Source: Monosporascus cannonballus
Lineage: Eukaryota; Ascomycota; Sordariomycetes; Xylariales
DNA length: 64,000 nucleotides
Direction of reading: 5' to 3'
NCBI GenBank assembly: GCA_004154925.1
Contig: QJNS01000119.1
Coordinates: 1-64,000, forward strand
The position numbers and the translations under genes were made by a program. Below the pieces are notes generated by a model. The model was not told the origin of the DNA, searched no databases, and was given only the letters and a program-made list of their open reading frames with translations. Of the stretch, positions 11,001 to 22,099 are shown piece after piece. How positions within the stretch are numbered: position 1 is the stretch's first letter; every line of letters starts with the position of its first letter.

Positions 11001-13911
11001 TGCTGGTGATTTCAAAGGTCGAATTTATCATTTTTGTAACCATTTTTCCAAGTATTTTCTGAAAGTACGTAATTTATTTCCGCTAAAATTGTAAACAGGG
11101 TAAAACTTTGTCGAAAATTCTTTTTTAAAAATTATTTCATAATATTATTCGCTATGTTCTAGTAATTTCGTATCGAACTTTTTTCTAAAAAGCTATTCGT
11201 ACTTATAATATTATAATAATATACTAGTTAGATCTTTTAACTTTTGGGGCTATTTTTATTTTAAATCGTTATTTAATTATTTTAATTTCGTTTTGATAAT
11301 AATAACGATACGTCGTATTTTTCTTTAATACTTATTTTTTTTATATTTTGTCCCTTTAGAGAATAAGTTTTTTATCGTGTCCTTATGTTTATAATCGTTG
11401 CCATTATTAATCGAATATTAAGATTTTAATTCTTTTTTTTTATCTATTAATAGAGTATAAGGTAAATTTTACCTGGCCAGTTTTTCCATTAATTAAGATT
11501 CCGTATTGGCGTATCCATGATAATTCTAAAATTATATTATAATTTTTAAATAAAAAGATATCGAAGTTAATTATTTAATATCGTCCTTAGATAAAAATCT
11601 CGAAATAATTAATTTCGCGTATAACATTTTCGTTATCGTAAGCAAATTCTTAACTTTTGGCATTTATCGTTATATAAAGTTTTAATTTGTATTTCTAAGA
11701 TAATTTAAGCTTATTAACCATAATCAATATAATATAATTCCCACCTAAAGTTCCGCAATCTATTATTGCGATATACTAATACGTTCTGATTCGTATATTT
11801 AAAGCAATTAGGTTATTAACGGTTTTTATTGTTACGTTTAAAGCCTTTTTTAGGAATTCTCTTTAATTCCTTTGAGTTTTGTCGTTCTGCGGCTCCTTTA
11901 TAAGCGATCTTTTTTTTAAAATTCTTATTCGAATCTATTAAACCTTATTTGTATTTCTTCGTTTAACGTATTAAGCTATTATATTTGTTATTATTGCCGG
12001 CATATTATTTCTTTTAATTATATTAGTTATTTTTAATTTTGCTCTAATGTTTTCCTTATTAAGTAAATTGTTTTCTTATATTTTTAACTACATCTTATTA
12101 TGTATCGTTTTAATTATCGTTTTAATATTTTTCTGTAAATTAACGTATTTTTTCCTTAATAACTTTTTTTCGTAAGGATTTGTAATAAACATTGATTGAA
12201 AATTAAGATCTGTAATAGTTTTTTTAGTAATATTTGTTTTATTATATATTAGATTAATTCCTTTTCCGTTTGGTAATCGTACTACTAGAAATAATAAAAG
12301 GGGGTTTTCTACGAGAATTATTTTTTTCGAGCCAGCTTTATATTTCGGCCAGCTGCTGAATATTTTCTGGGGCTATGAATCGAAAATATCGATATTATTA
12401 CTTATCGTTTTTATTATTTCCGATACGGTTTGGAAAATCGAATCCCTTATAATATATGCGGGTAATTTGTTCGTAAATTTATTGTTTTTATTTTTCGTAA
12501 TCGGGATATTTTCGTCGTCGACAGTATATGGCATATATTTTGCCGTATCGATCGGGGGTTCCGGGATAAACCTTTTTTGTCCAGTTTTAATGTTCGCGTA
12601 ATTATTCGTATATTATTTGTTATGTTCGCAATACCTATTAAGCCAGTTTTCTAGTTTTTCGCGTTTTTCGTCGAATTTCTTATCGTAACAGCCCTTATTA
12701 TGTTTTTTGCTATGGGAGACCTGGTATATATTTAGGCTAAATCGTATTAATGGATTTGTTTTCGTTTTTTTAGCTTTCTTTAAATTATCCTTCAGGTATA
12801 AGTTTTTAATTATTTTAACGTGATTTCTTGAGTACTTTATACCATATTGCTTGATGTTTTATTTTGTTGCAATTATAGCATTTGGTTTGGCTTTTATCCT
12901 TTTTGTAAATAACTTCTAGTTCCATGGATTCTGGTTTTATGCCGTAAAAAGTGTTTTTACGTCGAAAAACGCTAGTATTACTTACGTATCGGAGTTTGCT
13001 ATTATTTTTCCGTTTGGTGTCTTTAATGCGTTATACATATTGTCGATCGTTAATCTTAATTGTTATCGTAATATAATTCGATAAATAATTAGGCCGATTA
13101 AGCTTAAAAAAACCTTTTTTATATTTTCTTTTCAAGCCGTCGAAAAACTTGGCTATTAATGCTTTTTGTCCTTAATTTAGCTTAGCGGCTAGCTAAACCT
13201 GCATATTGTCGTAATTGGATACGGATCCTTTTTGTCGTAACTATTAAATCTGTATCTCGGTTTTTGTTTTTTCGTTTATTATTCCGAAAGCTTTTGTTAA
13301 TTTTTTTCGAATTATTCGTAATTACTATAAATTTATACCATTTTTGGGTTTCGTTTTTTAACTAGCAAAATAACGTATTTCTTTATAACAGGTTCAAATT
13401 AAATGGCCGTATTTCCAGTAAGTCGTCTAACTGCAAATTCGATTCGTATAATGGGCGTAATAAGTCGAATAAGAAAATATCCGAAATATATTCGGCATTA
13501 AGTTAAGAATAATTATAACTTGGTTAAGATTTTGTGGAAAAGTTTTGGTTTAGAAAGCTTAAGGACCTTTCCTAATTCCTTAGTGGAATTTAGCTGGATA
13601 ACCTGGCTTGTTCGAAGAGGCTGCTTAATTTTGGGAACTTTTTTTTAAGTCTTTTATAGGCAGCTTAAAGGGATATCGTAAGATCATTATTATCTCTCTT
13701 AAGCTAAATAATGCGTTCGTTTATGGCATCCAGGTATTACAAAATATTTTCGCGAAAAAAAACGAGGTTTTTCTTTTTTCTTCTCGGATTCCATTTTAAT
13801 CCGAGTAATCAAGGATTTGGTAAATGAGCTATTTGAGTTACTTACTAATAGATATAATATCGGTAATATTGTTCAAAGTTTGACAGGATTATTAAATAAG
13901 AGTTTATAACG
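8010..13911 (-). pseudogene. E2 gag-pol remnant
   Basis: Minus-strand polyprotein: gag nearest the 5' LTR (about 12800-13900) with a recognisable zinc knuckle, C-x2-C-x4-H with the last Cys mutated to Tyr (12836-12880, starting Cys-Tyr-Asn-Cys), then protease, reverse transcriptase (active site degraded to Tyr-Phe-Asn-Asn near 10640-10665), RNase H, integrase and chromodomain (about 8010-8100). Interrupted in the integrase-proximal part by LTR-B at 9321-9750. Stops throughout are of RIP type. Confidence 0.78.
9321..9750 (+). mobile_element. LTR-B solo LTR in E2
   Basis: Begins TGTTACGTTCAGAAGG, ends about TTATAAA, flanked by AATAT at 9316-9320 and 9751-9755. E2 pol reads through once it is removed. 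The first 180 bp are G+C-normal (AGAAGGGACTCC ... ACCATGG) and the rest is A+T-rich, a split also seen in the copy at 45352-45751, so it is native to the LTR. No internal region, hence a solo LTR. The small frames 9190-9508 here are shadows. Confidence 0.8.
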
Positions 13912-14317
13912 TATAACGGCTAAGCGGTTTAATTAATTATTAAATTTAAATTATACCGATTTATATTAATAAAACGGATTTATATTAATGAAAATATCGT
14001 AAAATTTTCAGTAATAAATATAATAAGGTATAGTATTTCGTAGTATTAAAAGTATTTTAAATAATGAATTATTATTATAAATTAAGATTATTTAAGTTAT
14101 AAGAATAATAAGTATATATATCTTGATTTTGTTTATTGGATTATTACCAATAAATTAGTGATCCGGCTCACTGGCTTACCACCAGTAAGTTAGTGATCCG
14201 GCTTACTGGCTTATTACTAGTAAGTTGGTGATTTATTACGTGACCTGCCCTACCGCGCATTTGTGGTTAGGTTATGACAGACCGATTCTAGAGACCGTGG
14301 CTCGTTGGGCCATGACA
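13912..14317 (-). repeat. E2 5' LTR
   Basis: Starts TATAACGGC (mutated TGTGACGGC), ends CATGACA. Contains two 35-bp U3 units and TTACGTGA at 14236-14243. Its right end is better preserved than the left copy at 7365. Confidence 0.85.
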
Positions 14318-15475
14318 TATAGGGGACTTGATATATATTTAAATTAAATTATATTATTAAATTTGTTTCCGGTTTTTAAATTCTTTCGGAATTTTCTTTT
14401 GAATATTAACTTTTAAATATTTGAACGAGGTTTTTTAGATATCTTATATTACGTTATTTTATATTCTATTTTATTACAATTATATTATTTAATTTGGTTC
14501 CAGGTTTATATCGTAAAAAAATATTAATATATTAAAAACGTTAATATTAACTATATATTAGGATTCCTTTTTTCTTTTAATACTTTTAATATATTATATA
14601 TATTATTAATCGTTAATCTGAAATATTATAACGATATAATCTGACAAATAATTAGGCTAATTAAACTTAAAATCTTTTTTTATATTTTTGAGCCATCGAA
14701 AAATATAGCTGTTAATATCTTTTATTTGGAATTTAACGTAACGGTTAATTAAATCAAGGGATTGCCGTAATTAAATATTAATCCCTTTTATGATAATTAC
14801 TAAATTTATATTTCGGCTTTTATTTTTTCATTTATTATTCCGAACAGTTTTATCAATATTTATTTAAATTATTCGTAATTATTATAAATTCGTATTACCC
14901 TTAGGTTTTATTTTTCGATTAATAAAGTTACGTATTTCTTTATAACTAATTCGAATTAAATAATCGTATTTCCGGTAAATCGTCAGATTACGAACTTAAC
15001 TCGTATAATAGGCGTAATAAATCGAATAAAAAATATCCGAAATATATTCGGTATTAAATTAAGGAAAATTATAATTTAGTTAAAATTTCATCGAAAAGTT
15101 CTGGCTGAAAAGGCTTAAGAACTGTTCTTAATTCTTTAATAATATTTAGCTAAATAATCTAGTTTATTCGAAAAGATTTTTCGATTTTAAAAGTTTTTCC
15201 CTTTTTCTTAAGTTTTTTATAGATAATTTAAAAGGACGTCGTAAAATTATTATTATCTTTTTTAAGTTAGATAATGCGTTCGTTTATAGCATCCAGGCGT
15301 CGAAAAACATTTTTGCGAAAAAAGTAAGGTTTTTCCTTTTCCTTTTCGAATTCCATTCCAGTATCTGAGTAATTAAGGATTTAATAAATAGGCTGTTCGG
15401 GTTGCTTATTAATAAATATAATATCGGCGATATTGCTCAAAATTTAACAGTATTATTAAACAAAATTTTATAACG

Positions 15476-15845
15476 TATAATAACTAAACCAGTTAATTAA
15501 TTATTAAATATTAATCGTACAGATTTATATTAATAGGAATATCGTAAGAAATTAAGTAATAAATATAATAACATATTACGTTTCGTAATTCTAAGGGTGC
15601 CTTAAGTAACGATATTATGTTGCAAGCTGGTATTATTTAAATTATGGAAATAATAAGCGTATTAAATTTGTTTTTTTCGACCTTATTAAGCCTGGCTTTA
15701 TGGGCTTTACGATAAATCCTGTCGAGCCTGGCTATATGGGCTTTACGATAGATCCTGTCGAGCCATTACGTGACTTGACCCACATAGCTTAGTCATATTC
15801 TTGTTGCGACCGTTTCCCGAGGCCGCAGCCTGTTAGGTCATAACA
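15476..15845 (-). repeat. E1 5' LTR
   Basis: 370 bp, ends GGTCATAACA at 15845, followed by the target duplication TCTTG. Two 36-bp U3 units at 15691-15762 and TTACGTGA at 15766-15773. The outer half is much less mutated than the inner half. Confidence 0.88.
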
Positions 15846-15850
15846 TCTTG

Positions 15851-16225
15851 GCTTCCTTGCGGACGGTCGGGCCCACGAAAAAGACAAAACCCGACCGCCG
15901 CCAAGATGTCACGTAATCAGCTTAAAGGCCTCAAGGTGCCAAGCACCTTGAGCCCCTTAAGCCGGCGAAGGAGCTCAAAGGGCTTAACGGGCTTAAGGGT
16001 TTAAGCCGCTTGAGCATTTTGAGCCAGAGCGAGGATATATACGCTTATTATTTCCATACTTTAGATAACTTCAGTTTGCAATAACAATTCGTTACCCAAG
16101 GCACCCTTGGTATTACGAGATATGACACGTTACTGTATTTATTGCTCAGTTTCCCACGATACTCCTGCCAACATAAACCCGTACGACTAAGGTTTAATAA
16201 TTGGTTAAACCCCCTAGCCGTCACA
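15851..16225 (+). mobile_element. Right part of the solo LTR split by E1
   Basis: Continues the stub 1706-1726 and ends CCTAGCCGTCACA at 16225, followed by GTACA (16226-16230), identical to 1701-1705. Same family as the E elements but opposite in orientation to E1, with a G+C-rich U3 built of short direct and inverted repeats (AAGGTGCCAAGCACCTT near 15933). TCACGTAA at 15909-15916. Nearly unmutated. The minus-strand frame 16048-16263 is this LTR read backwards. Confidence 0.88.
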
Positions 16226-16278
16226 GTACAGCGAGTCCTTATAAGGTGGATTAGGGTGTCCAAACCCCAATTGTAGCT

Positions 16279-16445
16279 TTGTCAGATATAGGGGACATCA
16301 GTTAGGTTGTTATATTCAGCTAAGTTATAGGTATTATCGCACGCGTATAACTTTAAGTAATTTAGCCACGGAACATATATGAGCCGATCAATATGGGACC
16401 TTTCCGTATATGGGGAGCGCTCCGTCCTCCCCAGCTAGCTGATAT
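16279..16445 (-). mobile_element. Harbinger-type MITE, copy 1
   Basis: 167 bp; on the minus strand it matches the 166-bp copy at 31040-31205 end to end (CAGCTAGC..., CCCCATATACGGAA, CATATATGTTCCG, AACTGATGTCCC.TATATCTGACA). Ends TTGTCAG and CTGATAT are mutated forms of CTGTCAG. No target duplication is visible here. Confidence 0.65.
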
Positions 16446-16682
16446 ACCCCCTTAACGCCTTAAAGTATTTACGGCGTTAATCGTTACATTTTATTATTTC
16501 CTAAAGTTACAATTATCTATTCCACGTTCTTTCCAGCGATTAAATCCTCTTAATTAACTAATTCTTTAATTAAAATAACCTTTAAAGCTGTTTTCCGTTA
16601 ATCCAAAGCTTTTATAATATTTATTAATCTTAATTATTTTTTAAAATGTCTAAAAGCTTTTCGTAATAAGGCTTTAATTAAT
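16446..16682. other. A+T-rich spacer
   Basis: No frame or recognised repeat before the minisatellite. Confidence 0.4.
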
Positions 16683-16834
16683 CCATTAATTAATATATTG
16701 TCCATTAATTAATATATTGTCCATTAATTAATATATTGCCCATTAATTAATATACTGTCCATTAATTAATATATTGTCCATTAATTAATATATTGTCCAT
16801 TAATTAATATATTGTCCATTAATTAATATATTGC
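16683..16834 (+). repeat. Minisatellite, eight 19-bp units
   Basis: Eight head-to-tail copies of CCATTAATTAATATATTGT (units start 16683, 16702, 16721, 16740, 16759, 16778, 16797, 16816). Unit 4 has one C for T, units 3 and 8 end in C. The array stops exactly where the E3 5' LTR begins. Confidence 0.95.
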
Positions 16835-16979
16835 TGTTATGACCTAACGGTCTTGGCTTCATTACGGACGGTCGGGCCAACGATAAAGACAAAACCCGAT
16901 CCCCGCCAAAATATTACGTAACTAGCTCAAAGGTCTCAAGGCGCCAAACACCTTAGGCCCTTTAAGCCGGCAAAGGAGC
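16835..16979 (+). repeat. E3 5' LTR, left part (split by element X)
   Basis: Starts TGTTATGACCTAACGGTCTT and follows the U3 type of the solo LTR 15851-16225. Broken at about 16979 in CCGGCAAAGGAGC and resumed at 28166 with GAGCTTAACGGGC, where the intact LTR is continuous. TTACGTAA at 16914-16921. The five bases to its left (ATTGC) do not match those right of E3 (GGTAT). Confidence 0.82.
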
Positions 16980-17001
16980 AAGCATAAATTACCTCAGCTA
17001 G

Positions 17002-17119
17002 CTCAGGCCTCCCTGGCTCGTTTTCCCAATTTCTTCAAAGTCACTCAAGTACCGCTCCATAACGCTAAATATTAACCAATCAAATCCCAAATCCCCGTAA
17101 CGAGCCAGCGAGGCCTAAG
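17002..17119 (+). mobile_element. MITE-2 copy 2
   Basis: 118 bp with near-perfect 21-bp terminal inverted repeats: CTCAGGCCTCCCTGGCTCGTT and, inverted, CTTAGGCCTCGCTGGCTCGTT. The middle holds AACCAATCAAATCC, shared with the copies at 1326 and 31356. Located 13 bp inside the left end of X. Confidence 0.65.
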
Positions 17120-20039
17120 TTGTAATTACGTAAAAACGGCTTCGTTTGGTATATTTGCTTTTTCAAAAAAACAAAAATTCGTAATAATTTAATAATAATA
17201 CGTTTTTGTAAATATATATATATATATACGATTACCTTAACCATGGCTTATTATTAATATCATAATAATTTTGATTAAAATTTATTTATTACTTTTATAC
17301 CTTAACATATATTACAGTTACAGTTTAAACCCGTTACGTTATTATCCCCTTTCTTAAAATACGATAAATCCGAATTCTCTCAGTTTTACCGGGCCACGTC
17401 CTTAAAACAAAATATACATACGCGTACCTTAAATTTCTGGCATTAACATAAAAAAATTAACATAATATTTAAAAATTTTATTCGTAATTAGGTTTTATAC
17501 GATAATTTAGACCGAATTATTAATTCGACCGTTTGGATTAACCGATTAATTAACGTATTAAAAAAAATACGCGAACAATTATTAACATGCGAAAATTAAC
17601 AGGAATTTCTAATTCCTATTAATTAAAACCCCGTTATATATAAATATTATAATATATTATAGAGGAAGCTTATAATTTTTATAAAAGGGCCTAAATTCTG
17701 CCGCCCGCCGAAAAAATTATTATTCGAAATTAACGTAATTTATATTATTTTAAACGAAAATTAACATTTTATAAAAACGTTTACCTTTAATTAATTTCAG
17801 CTTTTAAATTAAATAATTATATATTTAAGGAAAAATAGTAATCGTATAATACGAAATAAAAAACAAACCGGTTTTATAATGATAACGATCCGGATATTTT
17901 TATATATATTTTTTTATAATTTTAATTATTATAATTAAAATAATTTCCAAAATAACGCTAATTATTTACCTTATTTACTGGGCAGATTTTTATTATTTTC
18001 GGATTTATTACGGAATAATATCAATATATTAAAAAGGTTTAATATTTCCAAAAGTTATTTTACATTAAATAAAAATATAATTCGGTTAATAAAATAATTA
18101 AGGTAATTATATTAATTTTTTTATAATAATATAATTTTAATTAAAATAAATTACGCTTTATAACTAGATATAATAAAACGATATTTTATTTTAATATGAT
18201 AATTTTAATATTTAAATTATTTTCATAATATAACGTTTTAATATAATATTATTATACGGAATATTATTACCGCTTTTATCCGTTATTACAACCGTATTTT
18301 TAAAAAAGAGTTAAAATAATCCATATTTCGGCTTAATTAGTATTACAAAATAAAATAATTTTATAAAATATTATAATAATATCTGGTACCGCTTAATATT
18401 TCTTATTAATTCGTAATTAATATTATCCGGATTTTATTCCCGGTTTTTATTAATATATTTTTTAAACGTAATAAATAAAAGTTCCCCGGTTTTCCCAAAT
18501 TAAAACATATATCGTATAATAAATGCCGTTCGATTTCGTTAAATATAATTAACGAAAATAAATGCATTATCGACGGTACTTATAATGTTTATTAAAAACT
18601 TTTTTAAAAATATGTAAATTTAAAAAAATAATCTTATTAATTTTCGAAATATTCTTATTTTATTTATGGAAATTAGAAAATAATTAGTTATATTTGAAAA
18701 ATATAAGTTAATTAAACCGAAATAGCTGATTTATATAATAAAAAACGGTAACTTTTTCCTGTTTTTACCTTATTCTATATATAGATAAATTTCCTGCTTA
18801 TAATTATATATATTTATTATTTCGATAATATAATTAAGATATATAAAATATAAATAATTTTGGAAACGGATTATCAATTTTTAAATAAAATAACGTAATT
18901 ATATTAAAAATTGCCAAAACTTTATTTTTTTAAGCCTTTTATTTTTTATATATATAATGTTCGTATATTTACGTTATTTTTGCAGGAATTACGTATTTGA
19001 TACGATTTATTTATAACAAAAACGTTTAATATATATAAAATTTCCCGAAATATCTCGATCGAAAATTTTATTTCGACAACCGAGTTTACCGAATTCATAA
19101 AATATATATGTTCTTAGTTAACCGTTATTAAATTTAAATTTATTATACATAATATAATTTTTAAATATTTTGGTTGCGCCGGATAAATAAGGAAAATATC
19201 GTGGGATTTTAATTAAAACGTATTAATAAATAAGGATTTTTTAACGAAAATCTTTTATTATTATTTGTTAATAATACGTTATTAAGTAATATAAATAATT
19301 TAACGGACCGTCCGTAAATATTTTATTTTTTAATTTAGGAATATAATTTATTTATATTATTTATTAAGCGGTATGGTTTTAATTAAAACGTGCTGATTAA
19401 GGCCTTTTTATCGGATAATTATAAGGCCGGAAATATTTTTAATACGGCCGATGTTTTATAAAACGATAACTTTTTTAATTTTATTAAAAATAATAAGTAA
19501 TTATTGATCGATATTGCTTTTATCGATAAAAAATTACGAAATTATTATCGTTTTTTTAAAAAACCTAAGTTTATTTATATTTTTCGTATATTATATAATA
19601 TGGCAATTTTAATTATATTAAACGGTTAATACCGATATTATTATTTTTTTAAGGCCGGTTAATTTAATTACGGCAAAAAAATGTTTTATTTTAATTAGAT
19701 ATTACGTTTTATAATATCAAATCAAATCCTTATTAATTTAATTTTAGTATTAAATTTGGTTTCGACAAAATTTAAAAAAAATATGGAAAATATTTAATTA
19801 AAAGGGCGAATATTATAATTTGTAACTTATTAGCTAATTCCGCCGGTCGAAAAATAATATATATAATATTAATATTTTTTTTTCCGAGATTCGTTTTTAA
19901 TTAGGTATCGTATATCTTTATAACGCGAATTTTGTGCCCGTTATGTTTTTTTACGAAATAGGCGTTACGTTATTCGGGATTTTTATAACGAAATTTTCGA
20001 ACGCGTTTATTTTTTGCTTTGGAATTTTTGGCTTATTAA

Positions 20040-20439
20040 GGGATATTTATTTCGGATTAAAAGGGTTAACTAAAAATCCGAAAATATTCTGGTTACGGGC
20101 CGTAAAACTATGGAAATTAAGTTTATCGATTTTAATAATACCGTACCTATTATTAATGACGTAAATAAGCTTAATTAACTAAATACGGCAAAAAACGAAA
20201 ATTAATTTATAAATAATTTTAACGTAATTACCCGAAAAACTTTTGGTATTAAATTCGTTAAGAATAATTTGGTTTAGGATGACCGTAATATCCCATATAT
20301 GGAAAAAAGTTATAATCTTATAGTACAAATTATCGATAACTTAATTAATAATCCTGATTAAGGCAGTTCGTTATTGTTATCGTTATCATTAAATAAGTAA
20401 AATAAGGATTTGTCGGACGAAAACGAATTATTAATATAA
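20040..20439 (+). pseudogene. Decayed coding remnant in X, C-terminal end
   Basis: One frame ending TAA at 20437-20439 is open for at least 130 codons apart from TAA/TAG stops of RIP type. The visible end is Asp/Asn-rich and then Ser/Leu-rich, finishing Leu-Ser-Asp-Glu-Asn-Glu-Leu-Leu. Upstream frames towards 19300 are also partly open. No family recognised. The overlapping frame 19934-20164 is hydrophobic by chance composition. Confidence 0.3.
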
Positions 20440-21717
20440 TTTTTTATTTGTTTTATTATTTTATAATATATCTTTATATAAGCAATATAATATTTATATT
20501 ATAATTTTAATATTAATATAATTTTATTATTTACATAATTCTTATTAATTAATTTCGAGATCGTTTTATATATTACCGTAATTATTTAATTATTATATTA
20601 ACGTAATTTATTTATTTTTAATAATAAAACCGTAAATAAAAAGATAATATTTTACGATAAGATATACGATATAATTATTAATAAAATTAATATAAGTAAT
20701 TAAGTATATAATTTGCATAATCTTAATTAATTATATTCCGTTTAAATATTTTGCTTTTTATAAAGTTATATAAAAACATTATATTACTTATAATTAAATA
20801 TAACGCATAATTTCGGGTTAACCCGTATACTTTATTTGCAATTAATTTATTAGTTAACGTTTTTAAATATTTTTGAAGATTTTTTCCTTTCGTTTTACCT
20901 TTTTTTACGTATTATTATAACTTATATATTAATAACTTTTTTTACGTTTTCGGGTTCCAAAATTTTATTCGTCCTAGGCGTAATATTTACGTTTAAATCC
21001 TTTTAAAAATCTTTATTTAAATTATATAATAATATTAAAAATTTAGGCATTACGTATAAATATTTTTCGCCGCGTTTTTATACGTAATTTGCATATTTAT
21101 TATTCGTATAATTCTATAAATTATAATATTTATAAAATAATTACATAATATATATTTTCTAATTAAACAGTTTAATTTATAAAATTATAAACCTTTTTTT
21201 ATATCGTTTATATAATACCCGGTTTATATAACTTTTTTATTAAATTATAAAAATCGTAATTAATTAAAAATTCGAAATTAATTTAGCAATTTAATAATTT
21301 ATAAGGCCAATATAATCCGCTATAACGTAAATATTATTTTGCTAATTATTATTATAAAAGATATTCCGAATTATATTATTAATATTTAATATTTATATAA
21401 ATATTGTATTTTTCCGTAATAAAAAGTTTTATTCGTAATATCAGCTTTTTGTAATATTACCGAACTTATAAATTTTTAATAATTATAAGATTTTCTTAAT
21501 TAATATATATTCGTATTAATATTAAAACGTAAGATATTTATTTTCTTTTAATTTTCCGCTATATTAATATAACTTTGTAATATATATTTGGTATTTGAAA
21601 TCGGTTATATATAATATGTATTTTTCGTAAGAAATATTTTTTATTTTGGGATAATCGAATATTACTTAGTTAATACGAAAATGTTTTAATCGGAATTACG
21701 TCGTCGATTTCGCCTTA

Positions 21718-22065
21718 TTGCAGGTTATTTTGGTACAGGTTCCGGCTATTTTTTGGTTAGGGATCTTGTTACCCGTCCTTAAGGCTGTTTTTCGGGAGCA
21801 GATTATTTTTATTTTAATACCTGTTCCGGCTGTTTTTGGTCCGAGATCTTATTACCCGTCCTTAAGGTTGTTTCTTAGGGGCAGGTTATTTTTTGGAAAC
21901 AGGTTATTCTTTAAGAGCAGGTTGTTCCTCGGGGATATTATTAACGAATCTAATTTTTTTAGCCGGGCGAATAAGGTTTTTTGGGTTTATGCGGGGCATA
22001 TTATCGGAAGCCATAACGGAAACTGCCTTTATTATATCGGCAAGGAATTTATCCACCCTTTATAA
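21718..22065. repeat. Less mutated patch in X with two imperfect direct repeats
   Basis: Two copies of about 85 bp, each carrying GGTTCCGGCTRTTTTT or GTTCCGGCTGTTTTTGG followed by TTACCCGTCCTTAAGG (near 21735-21785 and 21822-21870), then short CAGGTTATT repeats. It is open on the plus strand for 115 codons, but the repeat units are not in one phase and no protein is recognised; it may be a structural repeat of X. Confidence 0.4.
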
Positions 22066-22099
22066 TATTATGGAATATATAAAGATATATATTATAATA

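Larger units (their letters stand above)
6979..14317 (-). mobile_element. E2: full-length gypsy chromovirus nested in E1
   Basis: LTRs at 6979-7365 and 13912-14317 share a distinctive U3 with 35-bp tandem units (TTAGTGATCCGGCTYACTGG..., 14155-14189 and 14190-14224). Flanks are TATAT (6974-6978) and TATAG (14318-14322), four of five bases identical, and the E1 pol sequence is contiguous once E2 is removed. The right LTR is longer (406 against 387 bp), partly through a short internal duplication near 13955-13990. The interior contains the LTR-B solo LTR 9321-9750. Same family as E1 but a different U3 type. Confidence 0.9.
2741..15475 (-). pseudogene. E1 gag-pol remnant (split by E2)
   Basis: Minus-strand gag-pol of a chromovirus in two pieces, 2741-6973 (pol) and 14318-15475 (rest of gag/pol start and leader). 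Assigned by alignment by eye to the better-preserved E2, E4, E5 and E8. The chromodomain end of pol is near 2741-2860, and the reverse transcriptase active-site region (near 4930-4960) reads Tyr-Phe-Asp-Asn instead of Tyr-Leu-Asp-Asp. Many TAA/TAG stops from RIP, no usable frame. Confidence 0.75.
1727..15845 (-). mobile_element. E1: full-length Ty3/gypsy chromovirus, interrupted by E2
   Basis: Bounded by two 370-bp LTRs (1727-2096 and 15476-15845) with outer ends TG...CA before mutation and a five-base target duplication, TTTTG at 1722-1726 and TCTTG at 15846-15850, differing by one C-to-T change. Gag-pol runs on the minus strand. The element is interrupted at 6974-14322 by E2: the pol sequence broken at '...CGCTATA' continues at 14318 with TATAGGGGAC, as in the uninterrupted copy E4 near 52245. 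Order on the minus strand is 5' LTR, gag, pol, then the antisense reading frame region and 3' LTR. Heavily mutated and not capable of coding. Confidence 0.9.

Noticed and set aside
16683..16834. CRISPR-like array
   Set aside because: Units are contiguous 19-mers without spacers in a eukaryotic context; this is a minisatellite.
19934..20164. Hydrophobic 76-codon frame suggesting a membrane protein
   Set aside because: It overlaps a better-supported decayed frame in another phase and the hydrophobicity follows from T-rich codons.
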